NCBI GenBank assembly: GCA_904420155.1
Contig: CAJFUH010000168.1
Location: 1-22,770, forward strand
Reading direction: 5' to 3'
Source of the DNA: an uncultured Clostridia bacterium
Lineage (GTDB): Bacteria; Bacillota; Clostridia; Oscillospirales; Acutalibacteraceae
Length of the DNA: 22,770 bases
The notes beneath the pieces were generated by a model. It made no database searches. It saw nothing but the letters and a program-made list of their open reading frames with translations, and was not told the origin of the DNA. The position numbers were made by a program, and so were the translations under genes. Positions within the stretch are counted from its first letter, which is position 1; each line of letters starts with the position of its first letter. Positions 6,717 through 14,821 of the stretch are shown here, piece after piece.

Positions 6717-6754
6717 ACAAAAAGAAGAGGTGTTTCCTAAATCAGGAAACACCT
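6717..6754 (-). terminator. Intrinsic terminator after ftsH
   Basis: A perfect 11-bp stem, AGGTGTTTCCT (6728-6738) with its complement (6744-6754), and a 5-base loop. On the minus strand CTTCTTTTTG follows. It lies 20 bases after the ftsH stop and closes the rnjA-to-ftsH run. Confidence 0.9.
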
Positions 6755-6773
6755 AATCCGACTTATCAATCAC

Positions 6774-8726
6774 TTATCCTTCGCTGGAAGTATCGTCCTT
6801 TTGTGGAATCTGCTCTTCATTTTTCTGTCCCTCAGGCAACACCTGTTGGTCATCCACACCAGATTCCAGCGCCTCATGGTCGTGTTCCATTACTTCCATG
6901 AATTCTTCCGCACTCATCTTCTCATGATCAAAGAGGAATTTAGCGACACGATGCAACTTATCAATATGCTCACGGAGAATAGATTCCGTTTTGTGATAGC
7001 CTGTAAGGATAATGCTGTGAACCTCTTCATCAATCTCCGAAGCGGTCTCTTCGGAATAATTCTTGACATGGCCCATATCCCGGCCAATAAAGACCTCATT
7101 GTTGCTGGAACCATAGCAGATCGGGCCTAATTTTTCACTCATACCATATCGAGTGACCATATCTGTAGCCAGTTTAGTAGCCCGTTCAATGTCGTTGGAA
7201 GCGCCGGTGGAGATATCCCCCAGGATGATAGCCTCAGCTACCCGGCCGCCCAATAAGACGATAATGTCCTCTTTCATCTCGTTAAGAGAACGGTAATTCC
7301 GATCTTCCGCCGGCAAAGACATCGTGTATCCCCCCGCCATACCCCGGGGAATGATGGAAATCTGATGAACAGGATCCTGTGTAGGACAATAATAGGTTGC
7401 TACGGCATGACCGGCTTCATGGTATGCCGTGAGATTCTTTTCTTTCTCGCTCATGACACGAGATTTTTTTTCTGTGCCAACCACCACTTTGATCGTTGCC
7501 TCTTCAATCTCCGTCATAGTGATAGCTTTCAAATCCTTACGGGCAGCCAGCAAAGCCGCCTCGTTGAGCAGGTTTTCCAAATCTGCGCCGGTGAACCCCG
7601 CAGTAGATTTGGCAATAGTCCTCAAATCCACATCGGGAGCCAAAGGTTTTCCTCTGGCGTGTACTTTCAGAATTTCTTCGCGCCCCTTGATATCCGGGGA
7701 ACCCACCATCACTTGGCGGTCAAAACGACCGGGACGCATCAGAGCCGGATCGAGAATATCCGGGCGATTGGTGGCGGCGATCATAATAACGCCTTCATTG
7801 GCGCCAAAACCGTCCATCTCCACCAGCAATTGGTTCAAGGTCTGTTCCCTTTCGTCGTGGCCGCCGCCCAATCCGGCCCCTCTCTGGCGGCCCACAGCGT
7901 CGATCTCATCGATAAAAATAATACAAGGGGAGTTCTTTTTCGCCTGGTCAAACAAGTCGCGGACACGGGAAGCGCCCACGCCTACAAACATTTCCACAAA
8001 GTCGGAACCAGAGATGGAGAAAAAAGGAACCCCTGCTTCTCCCGCTACCGCGCGGGCCAGCAATGTTTTACCTGTACCGGGAGGGCCCACCAAAAGAACG
8101 CCTTTAGGGATCCTCGCCCCTAGTTCGTTATACTTTTTGGGATTTTTCAGGAACTCCACGATCTCCCGCAGTTCTTCCTTTTCTTCATCCGCGCCGGCCA
8201 CATCGGCAAAGGTGGTCTTGCGCTTTTCGTCCGCCATATTCTTGATCTTGGCTTTGCCAAAGTTCATCTGTTTGCCGCCGTCGCCCAAGCCGGCCGACAG
8301 GCGCCGCATCATAAACCACCAGAACAGAATCATAACGCCGAACAAGACCACATAGGGCAAAATAGAGAGAATCCATGGGGTTTCCTGGGGACGATTCCAG
8401 TTATAGACCATCGGAGAATCTGGATGTTCCTCATTATACTGATCCACATACGGCTTGATCTCTTCCAGGAATAAGTTGATGGCGGGCACCGTATATTTTT
8501 GTTCCGTGCCGTCGTTCAGCTTAATGGTCATTGCGCCCGATCCAAAATCCAGGTTGTATTCCTGCACCCTCTGCTCTGCAAAGTAGGAAACTACCTCAGA
8601 TGTCTTAATCGTTGACTGTCCTCGATTCATAAAAATGGACGCGATAATAATAATCAGCACAATCGGGATTCCCAAATAGAGAGCCAGATTACGCAGCGTC
8701 TTTTTGTTATCCAAACTCCAGTTCAC
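6774..8726 (-). CDS. ftsH: ATP-dependent zinc metalloprotease FtsH
   Basis: Membrane-anchored AAA+ protease that extracts and degrades unfolded or regulatory membrane and cytosolic proteins. The 650 residues show a first membrane helix at about 12-33, an extracytoplasmic domain, and a second helix at about 118-140. Walker A is GPPGTGKT (214-221), Walker B is IIFIDEID (269-276), and the second region of homology ends in RPGRFDR (331-337). The zinc site is HEAGH (436-440). The C-terminal tail is acidic and glutamine-rich. The annotated start is a GTG at 8726-8724. Its AAGGAG lies only one base upstream, which is too close, and an in-frame TTG four codons on is an alternative. It follows hpt by 60 bases, the classic tilS-hpt-ftsH order, and is the last gene before the terminator. 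Confidence 0.97.
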   Translation of the reverse strand: MNWSLDNKKTLRNLALYLGIPIVLIIIIASIFMNRGQSTIKTSEVVSYFAEQRVQEYNLDFGSGAMTIKLNDGTEQKYTVPAINLFLEEIKPYVDQYNEEHPDSPMVYNWNRPQETPWILSILPYVVLFGVMILFWWFMMRRLSAGLGDGGKQMNFGKAKIKNMADEKRKTTFADVAGADEEKEELREIVEFLKNPKKYNELGARIPKGVLLVGPPGTGKTLLARAVAGEAGVPFFSISGSDFVEMFVGVGASRVRDLFDQAKKNSPCIIFIDEIDAVGRQRGAGLGGGHDEREQTLNQLLVEMDGFGANEGVIMIAATNRPDILDPALMRPGRFDRQVMVGSPDIKGREEILKVHARGKPLAPDVDLRTIAKSTAGFTGADLENLLNEAALLAARKDLKAITMTEIEEATIKVVVGTEKKSRVMSEKEKNLTAYHEAGHAVATYYCPTQDPVHQISIIPRGMAGGYTMSLPAEDRNYRSLNEMKEDIIVLLGGRVAEAIILGDISTGASNDIERATKLATDMVTRYGMSEKLGPICYGSSNNEVFIGRDMGHVKNYSEETASEIDEEVHSIILTGYHKTESILREHIDKLHRVAKFLFDHEKMSAEEFMEVMEHDHEALESGVDDQQVLPEGQKNEEQIPQKDDTSSEG

Positions 8727-8788
8727 TCCTTCGATTTTGCTATTATAAAAATGGGGTTCCGCCTCTTTTTAAGGCTGTCACTCCATTG

Positions 8789-9328
8789 TTACTTGCTGTA
8801 AACCTCTGGTTTTAATATGCCCACATAAGGTAGGTTTCTGTACTTTTCATCGTAGTCTAAACCATAGCCCACCACAAATTCGTCAGGAACCACACAACCT
8901 ACATAATCGGCTTGGATATCCGCCTTACGGCGTTCCGGTTTATCCAGCAAGGTACACAGCCTAATGCTTCTCGTTCCCCTTGCCTCCAAAAGTTCCGTTA
9001 TGTAACTCAGGGTCATTCCGCTATCTAAGATATCCTCTACAATCAAAAGATCATAACCTTCCAGCGGAATATCCAAGTCCTTCACAATTTTTACTACCCC
9101 GCTGGTTTTTACGCCGCTTCCATAGCTGGAAACCGACATAAAATCAATCCGACAAGGAATGGTAATGGCCCTCATCAGATCCGCCATAAATACTACCGAA
9201 CCTTTGAGAACGCTCACCATCAGCAAATTTTTATCTTTATAATCTTCACTGATTCGCTTACCCAGGTCCGCCACAATCTCCTTTAAACGGTCTTTACTCA
9301 GCAGAATGGTTTGTATATCCTGATTCAT
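8789..9328 (-). CDS. hpt: Hypoxanthine phosphoribosyltransferase
   Basis: Purine salvage enzyme that joins hypoxanthine or guanine to PRPP, giving IMP or GMP. The product is 179 residues, normal for the family. The PRPP-binding loop is LLIVEDILDSGMTL at about 94-107, the flexible-loop serine-tyrosine pair is in SVSSYGSG, and the base-binding end is VVGYGLDYDEKYRNLPY. The ATG at 9328 overlaps the tilS stop in an ATGA quartet, which argues for translational coupling. GAGGAG lies upstream inside the tilS end. Longer in-frame starts exist inside tilS but are not supported. Confidence 0.96.
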   Translation of the reverse strand: MNQDIQTILLSKDRLKEIVADLGKRISEDYKDKNLLMVSVLKGSVVFMADLMRAITIPCRIDFMSVSSYGSGVKTSGVVKIVKDLDIPLEGYDLLIVEDILDSGMTLSYITELLEARGTRSIRLCTLLDKPERRKADIQADYVGCVVPDEFVVGYGLDYDEKYRNLPYVGILKPEVYSK

Positions 9329-10692
9329 TCTCCACACTCCTCTGGTATAATCAACAATACTGATTCCGTACTGTCTGTCACAGCACAAGCTTGGGCTACT
9401 CCAAATCCCTCGAGCCACAATACTTGGGATCCTTTCGCCGCTAAACAAAGCTGTCCCCTCTTCTGTTGAGGAATTTTTTCCTCATTCAACAGCTTTTTTA
9501 AAGATTTTGTTACCCCGCGTCCTGCCTGACAAAACCAATCTCCCGGACGGCGGTTTCGCAAGAGGATGCTACCGGTTATTGTAGCATAATCTAAAGCGTT
9601 ATTAAATAACTTTTTGTTAAATTTCTGCCTATTGTCATATTCTTTTTTGCTAATATGAAGGATCTGGATGGTTTTGCCATTTTCACAAACACTGCGTGGA
9701 GGCAGCAAGGGAATTTCCCAAGGCTCTTGTCCCTCATTTGTATAAACCCGGTAAAAATATCCATTTTGTAAATGGAATGTCACACTGCCCGGCAAGCTGA
9801 TCCCCCCTTTCTCCTGTTGCAGCAAAGCGCACATCTGCTGAATATGAGAAGTCTCCAGACGTTTTGCGCCCTCTTGCTCCGCCAATAAGCGGACCGCCCG
9901 GCTGAGAATGGGAATCGCCAAGCCCTTTAACAAAGAAACCCGGTAACCTTCTTCACACTGTGCCCGCCCAAGGGCCTGCACTGCTTGGGAGGACAAATAT
10001 CCTTCATCTTCCGCTGCCGTCTTCATCGTACGCAGCAGGATGCGCTCCAAAGACGGGTTGATCTCTTTTAGTTTTGGAATGATATCCAAGCGAATCTGAT
10101 TGCGGGTATATTCCCGGCTGAAATTAGACGCATCTGTTCGATAAGATAACCCTTTTTCCCGGCAGTATGCCTCCACTTGTTCCCTGCTCACCTCAATCAA
10201 AGGACGGATGATGTTTCCTCTGACTGGGGGAATGCCCGACAACCCGCGGGTTCCCGCCCCTTGTGTCAAATGCAGGAAAAAGGTTTCCACGCTGTCGGAG
10301 AGGGTATGCGCCGTGGCGATCCTCCCTCCTTGTTTGGGTAGAAGCCGCTGGAAATAGGCGTACCGTATCTCCCGGCCGCATTCTTCCAAGCCAATACCTC
10401 TTTTGGCAGCCTCTGTATGGAGATCAACCTTTTTCCGATACAGAGGAATCCTTCTCTGCGCACACCACTGCTGCACAAATTCTTCATCCTCGTCGGATTC
10501 TCTGCCCCGCAATCCATGGTTGATATGCGCCGCCGCCAGGGCAACCTTATTTTCCTGGGAGAACTCCCATAAAAAGTGCGTCAAAGCTAAGGAATCCGCC
10601 CCACCAGACAATCCTACTAGTATAAAATTCACATTGGACAACATTTGGTAATGAAAAATAGTACTTACCGCGATTTCACTGAGTTTATTCAT
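9325..10692 (-). CDS. tilS: tRNA(Ile)-lysidine synthase
   Basis: Adds lysine to C34 of the AUA-reading tRNA-Ile, using ATP, so that it pairs with AUA and is charged with isoleucine. The 455-residue protein begins at the ATG at 10692. The N-type ATP pyrophosphatase P-loop is LSGGADS at residues 28-34, followed by AAHINHGLRGRESDEDE and the tRNA-binding TAHTLSDSVETFFLHLTQG. The C-terminal TilS domain is present (RRPGDWFCQAGRGVTKSLKKLLNE). The start overlaps the dnaB stop by 8 bases, with AGGAG about 10 bases upstream within dnaB. The stop overlaps hpt by 4 bases. Translation is probably coupled on both sides. A 65-residue longer reading frame exists, but it lies wholly inside dnaB. Confidence 0.95.
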   Translation of the reverse strand: MNKLSEIAVSTIFHYQMLSNVNFILVGLSGGADSLALTHFLWEFSQENKVALAAAHINHGLRGRESDEDEEFVQQWCAQRRIPLYRKKVDLHTEAAKRGIGLEECGREIRYAYFQRLLPKQGGRIATAHTLSDSVETFFLHLTQGAGTRGLSGIPPVRGNIIRPLIEVSREQVEAYCREKGLSYRTDASNFSREYTRNQIRLDIIPKLKEINPSLERILLRTMKTAAEDEGYLSSQAVQALGRAQCEEGYRVSLLKGLAIPILSRAVRLLAEQEGAKRLETSHIQQMCALLQQEKGGISLPGSVTFHLQNGYFYRVYTNEGQEPWEIPLLPPRSVCENGKTIQILHISKKEYDNRQKFNKKLFNNALDYATITGSILLRNRRPGDWFCQAGRGVTKSLKKLLNEEKIPQQKRGQLCLAAKGSQVLWLEGFGVAQACAVTDSTESVLLIIPEECGE

Positions 10693-12052
10693 AACGGCGG
10701 AACTCCTGAGCGGTAAAACGCATATATTCGCCTTGCCAATGCAAAGGAATCGTGCGGGCTTCACCATGGCGATTTTTAGCCACAATACATTCTCCGCTGT
10801 TGCGGTCCTCATCATTCTGGTCCCCGTCTCCATTTTTGTAATAGTCCGGCCGGTATAGGAACATAACAATGTCCGCATCCTGCTCAATGGAGCCGGAATC
10901 CCTCAGATCCGAAAGTACCGGGCGGTGTTCTGTACGCTGCTCGCTGGCACGGGAAAGCTGTGACAAGGTAATCACTGGGACGTTGATCTCTTTTGCCATA
11001 ATTTTTAAATTTCGGGTGATTTCTGAAATCTCCTGTACGCGGTTTTCAATCCGCCGGGCTCCCTGCATCAATTGCAGATAGTCGATAATTACCAAATCGA
11101 CATCTTTTAATCGGCGCAATTTCGCCTTCATTTCTGGTACCGTAATACCAGGGGTATCATCAAAATAAAGCTGACTTTTCGATAAAACATCCCCTGCTTC
11201 GATGAGGCGTACCCACTCTTCCTCCGACAGCTTTCCAGTGCGCAGTTTAGTGCCTCCCACCATCGCTTCCGTAGAAAGAAGACGGGAAGCCAACTGTTCT
11301 TTGGTCATTTCCAAAGAGAAAAACGCCACTTTTTTTTCCTCCGCCACTGCGGCATGGCGGGCGATGTTCAATGCAAAGCTGGTCTTACCCATACCGGGAC
11401 GGGCCGCCAGCAAAAGAAGATCGGAACGGTTTAGACCCGTGATGGTTTCGTCTAAGTCCCGAATTCCTGTAGAAATCCCTTTGTATTGGTCGCTTTCAGC
11501 AGAGTTAAGCAGATCCAACCGGTCAAATGTTTGAATGATAACCTCATTGACCCGTTGCAAGCCCTGCATATTTTTACCGCGTCGAATATCAAAAATACGT
11601 TGTTCCGCAGAATCCAGCAATGAAGTGGCGTCGGCTGCCCCGCCGGCGGCATCCTCAATGATATCCCGGGCTGTGGTAATTAAGGTGCGGATATCATACT
11701 TGTCCCGGACAATCGCGGCGTAAGATTCCACATTGGAAATAGAAGGAACGATCTGGGCTAACTGAAGTAAATATGTTTTTCCGGAAACTTCGTCAAACGC
11801 CTCTTCCTTTTTCAGGTGCTCCAACACTGTGATAAAATCCACCGGCTTGCCTACAGTGAATAAATCTAGCATAGCCGCGTAAATTTGCCTATGATTAGCC
11901 AAGTGAAAATAGTCCGGCCGCGGCAAAATTTCCGCTACCCGATCCAGACAAGTGGAATCCAGCAGAACGGCGCCCAGCACGGACTGTTCCGCTTCCGGAC
12001 TGTATGGTAGGTTCAATCCATCATACCCGGATGTTACTTGTAAGTCCGCCAT
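10685..12052 (-). CDS. dnaB: Replicative DNA helicase DnaB (DnaC in Bacillus)
   Basis: Hexameric 5'-3' helicase that unwinds DNA at the replication fork and recruits primase. The 455 residues show the N-terminal primase-interacting domain (NLPYSPEAEQSVLGAVLLD, about 14-32) and a linker. The RecA-like domain has Walker A ARPGMGKTS (217-225), Walker B VDLVIIDYLQLM, and the downstream LSQLSRASEQR and DLRDSGSIEQDAD motifs. No intein is seen. A GAGGGGG ribosome binding site lies 6 bases before the ATG. It follows rplI, as in the gdpP-rplI-dnaB order of many Firmicutes, and its 3' end overlaps tilS by 8 bases. Confidence 0.97.
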   Translation of the reverse strand: MADLQVTSGYDGLNLPYSPEAEQSVLGAVLLDSTCLDRVAEILPRPDYFHLANHRQIYAAMLDLFTVGKPVDFITVLEHLKKEEAFDEVSGKTYLLQLAQIVPSISNVESYAAIVRDKYDIRTLITTARDIIEDAAGGAADATSLLDSAEQRIFDIRRGKNMQGLQRVNEVIIQTFDRLDLLNSAESDQYKGISTGIRDLDETITGLNRSDLLLLAARPGMGKTSFALNIARHAAVAEEKKVAFFSLEMTKEQLASRLLSTEAMVGGTKLRTGKLSEEEWVRLIEAGDVLSKSQLYFDDTPGITVPEMKAKLRRLKDVDLVIIDYLQLMQGARRIENRVQEISEITRNLKIMAKEINVPVITLSQLSRASEQRTEHRPVLSDLRDSGSIEQDADIVMFLYRPDYYKNGDGDQNDEDRNSGECIVAKNRHGEARTIPLHWQGEYMRFTAQEFRRYE

Positions 12053-12081
12053 GAAGACCCCCTCTTTCTATAAAATGCCAT

Positions 12082-12138
12082 AGGGAACCGTTTCCCTGGA
12101 TGAGTACAGTGCCCTTTTATTCTGATAAAAAGCAGGGC
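12082..12138 (-). other. Two small hairpins in the rplI-dnaB spacer
   Basis: The 170-base spacer contains AGGGAA-CCGT-TTCCCT (12082-12097) and a bulged stem GCCC-TTTTAT with ATAAAA-AGCA-GGGC (12111-12138). Neither is followed by a clear U-tract on the minus strand, so both are more likely leader or mRNA-processing structures than terminators. I saw no convincing promoter here. Confidence 0.35.
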
Positions 12139-12222
12139 AGATATGGAGCCTGTCCCGTCCCTGTGGAACAGAACCAGATTCTATCATCCGCCCTGAAAAA
12201 TATCTGATATCCAATCGGCCGA

Positions 12223-12672
12223 TTAAGCTTGTTCGCTTACCATCACAAAGATTTTTGCCGAAATTCCCGTATAAAGCTTCACTTCACATTCAAACGTGCC
12301 GAAAGATTTGATATCGCTGCTCAATTCAATTTTGCGCTTATCTACCTGCAATCCATAGCTTTTTTTCAATTCTTCCGATATTTCTTTCGCGGTAATCGAG
12401 CCAAACAGACGGCCCCCTTGCCCTGCCTTTGCAGACAGTTTCAGGGTTTTTCCATTGATCTTATCCGCCGCCTCTTGGGCAGCCGCTTTTTCTACCTCGA
12501 TTTTATGCAGCCTAGCCTGCTCTGCGTTTTTTAATTCGCTCATCGCTTGGGCGTTAGCCTCTTTCGCCAGCTTGCGCGGAAACAGAAAATTTCTGGCATA
12601 TCCATCGGAGACATTTACCAATTCTCCTTTTTTCCCTCTTCCCTGCACATCGGCCAACAAAACAACTTTCAT
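12223..12672 (-). CDS. rplI: 50S ribosomal protein L9
   Basis: Binds 23S rRNA at the base of the L1 stalk and helps reading-frame fidelity. The product is 149 residues, the usual size. The N-terminal rRNA-binding domain is visible: MKVVLLADVQGRGKKGELV then DGYARNFLFPRKLA. A long connecting helix rich in Ala, Glu and Lys (about 40-77) and the C-terminal domain (GRLFGSITAKEISEEL) follow. The ATG at 12672 is preceded by GTGAGGA. A GTG five codons earlier lies in that ribosome binding site and is unlikely to be the start. It sits between gdpP and dnaB, a conserved Firmicutes order. Confidence 0.96.
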   Translation of the reverse strand: MKVVLLADVQGRGKKGELVNVSDGYARNFLFPRKLAKEANAQAMSELKNAEQARLHKIEVEKAAAQEAADKINGKTLKLSAKAGQGGRLFGSITAKEISEELKKSYGLQVDKRKIELSSDIKSFGTFECEVKLYTGISAKIFVMVSEQA

Positions 12673-12773
12673 CAAAAGATTCCTCACTTTCTATACTATA
12701 CGACTTTTCCAAAAGAAATGTAGCGACCCGCCAGATTTTCTTTTGAAAACCAAAAGGTATCATCTGCACTCCA

Positions 12774-14735
12774 TCAATTGGAGGAAAAATCCAAATCACT
12801 GATCAAGCCCACCAGTTTTTCCCTCGCCTCTTCCATAGTCACATCGGGCAGCTGAGCTCCCGCCATCGTCTGGTGGCCTCCTCCTCCCAACGCTTCCATA
12901 ATGACCTGCACGTTAACAGATCCCAGGGAACGGGCAGAAATATTGATTCCTCCCCCTGCCGGATACATCACAAAAGAAGCGTTTACTCCTTGGATACCCA
13001 ACAGTTCATCCGCTGCCTGAGCAGACGCCACCCGGATATCCGCGCAGTTTTCGTCCGCACTGGCAATGGCGCAGCTATTAAAAATTTCAGCGCCGGAAAC
13101 CATCTGATATTTGGCCTTATATGTATCGATGGAATCAGAGAACAAGCGCTTCACCTCTACCGTATCGGCCCCTTTGCGGCGTAGATAAGCCGCCGCTTCG
13201 AAGGTCCTCACTCCGGTTTTCAGCACAAAGTTTTTGGTATCCAGCATAATACCGGCCAAAAGCGCTTCCGCTTCCAAACGATTTAATGCGTTTTCTCCCA
13301 AATACTGGGTAAGTTCAGTGACCATTTCTGAAGCGGAACTCGCGTAAGGCTCATGGTAAAAAACCACCGCTCCTTCAATATGATTCACCATCATGCGGTG
13401 ATGGTCTATGACTACTACCCGCTTACTTTTTTGATACAGACTGGAACTTTCCACAAAACTGGGGGAATGTGTATCCACTATAATCAGCAAAGAATGATCC
13501 GTCAACATATTTTCCGCTTGGGCGGGCGTAATGAACATCCCGCCATTGCCGGATTTGTCAATACTTTCAATCAGGGAAGCCGCCAAACTCTGCTCCCGGT
13601 TGATAACCACGCTGGCAGGTCGTTCCTGCCCTTTGGTCACTGCGCTCCACATGCCGACGGATGCCCCTACACTATCCAAATCGGAAAACTGGTGTCCCAT
13701 GATAAAGACATAGTCGCTATCCTTGATATGGTCAGATAAGGTAGACGCAATCACACGGGTGCGCACCTTATCCCGTTTTTCCACCCCTTTGGACATCCCG
13801 CCGAAAAATTCATAGGAATCCCCTTGTTTGATGGCAACCTGATCCCCGCCGCGCCCCAAGGCCATTTCTAAGGCATTGCGGGCCCAGGCTTCACACTCTT
13901 TCATGGTCTTTCCGCCTCGGCCAACGCCGATGGAAATGGTGGCGTAACGGCGTTCGTCCAATTTGATATTCCGTATTTGATCCAAAATCTGAAATTTCTT
14001 TTCAATAAACGCCCGCAGATGGCGCTCTTCCATCATCACCATATAGCGCCCGCCGCTCAGTTTTTTATAAAAGCCCGTCGTTTTGGCCGCCCAATCCTGA
14101 ATCGTGCGTTCCACTGCGGCTACGATCTGGGCGTCCTGACTGTCGGTACTGTCCCGGGCCAATTCTTCCCGGTTATCAAACATTGCCAAAGCTACACAAG
14201 GGCGGCTCTCTTCATACTCAAAAGCAGTTTCTTTATAATAGGTATCTTCAATAAAATAAAGAATGGCGGCCTCTTTGGAAGTCATCCCAAACACAGTATA
14301 CCGTTTTTCCCGGTAAGCTACATCCACGCCTTTTCGGTTGAGCAATTGAGAGACCCGCATCCCCGAGGTGAACTGGGTAATAGATTCCCCGATGCATTCT
14401 CTCTTGGAACACACTTTATTGTAAAAAGGGATATTATACCAGACAATGTCACCTTTTTCTCCCACCACTACCACAGGCAGAGAAATTTTGGACATCGATT
14501 CCTTATTAATTCCTTGGAACGCTTCCGCCGCGCCCTTCTGGATCGTCCGCACATATGCCTTGAAATGGACGATACTGATGATTACCGCTACGACAGCGAG
14601 AATAGAAAGGGAAATCTCCACATAAAACAACGTCTGATTATAAATCCAGCTCACCGCCGCCATCACCAGCATAACCGCTGTGATGACAAAGAAGACTGGA
14701 GAAGCCGCCCAGACCTTTTTTTTCAAAAGAACCAC
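12774..14735 (-). CDS. gdpP: Cyclic-di-AMP phosphodiesterase GdpP (YybT family, DHH/DHHA1)
   Basis: Membrane enzyme that hydrolyses c-di-AMP, the messenger governing osmolyte and wall homeostasis. The 653 residues show two membrane helices (about 12-30 and 38-58), a PAS-like segment (about 85-165), and a degenerate GGDEF domain (about 175-305) ending ALGRGGDQVAIK. The DHH phosphodiesterase domain carries the metal-site motifs MGHQFSDLDS (346-355), VDTH (420-423), IDHHR (443-447) and a C-terminal GGGGHQTMAG DHHA1 motif. The outermost start is a GTG at 14735. A TTG three codons later (14726-14724) has a better-spaced AGGTGG and may be the true start. It lies between rnjA and rplI. Confidence 0.95.
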   Translation of the reverse strand: MVLLKKKVWAASPVFFVITAVMLVMAAVSWIYNQTLFYVEISLSILAVVAVIISIVHFKAYVRTIQKGAAEAFQGINKESMSKISLPVVVVGEKGDIVWYNIPFYNKVCSKRECIGESITQFTSGMRVSQLLNRKGVDVAYREKRYTVFGMTSKEAAILYFIEDTYYKETAFEYEESRPCVALAMFDNREELARDSTDSQDAQIVAAVERTIQDWAAKTTGFYKKLSGGRYMVMMEERHLRAFIEKKFQILDQIRNIKLDERRYATISIGVGRGGKTMKECEAWARNALEMALGRGGDQVAIKQGDSYEFFGGMSKGVEKRDKVRTRVIASTLSDHIKDSDYVFIMGHQFSDLDSVGASVGMWSAVTKGQERPASVVINREQSLAASLIESIDKSGNGGMFITPAQAENMLTDHSLLIIVDTHSPSFVESSSLYQKSKRVVVIDHHRMMVNHIEGAVVFYHEPYASSASEMVTELTQYLGENALNRLEAEALLAGIMLDTKNFVLKTGVRTFEAAAYLRRKGADTVEVKRLFSDSIDTYKAKYQMVSGAEIFNSCAIASADENCADIRVASAQAADELLGIQGVNASFVMYPAGGGINISARSLGSVNVQVIMEALGGGGHQTMAGAQLPDVTMEEAREKLVGLISDLDFSSN

Positions 14736-14821
14736 CTCTTCTTTTCCGTATCCACTGCAAAAAGTAAAGATCTCTTTTGATCCGAAAGGACCAATCTTTT
14801 CCTATTATACTAGATTTCGCA

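Noticed and set aside
7429..8355. 308-codon plus-strand frame antisense to ftsH
   Set aside because: Shadow of the well-supported FtsH coding sequence, with no start signals and no protein-like domains.
9325..10887. Longer tilS start giving 65 extra residues
   Set aside because: The extra part is wholly inside dnaB in another frame. The ATG at 10692 begins at the normal TilS N-terminus.
13977..14780. 267-codon plus-strand frame antisense to gdpP
   Set aside because: Shadow frame rich in His and Phe, with no domain or start signal.
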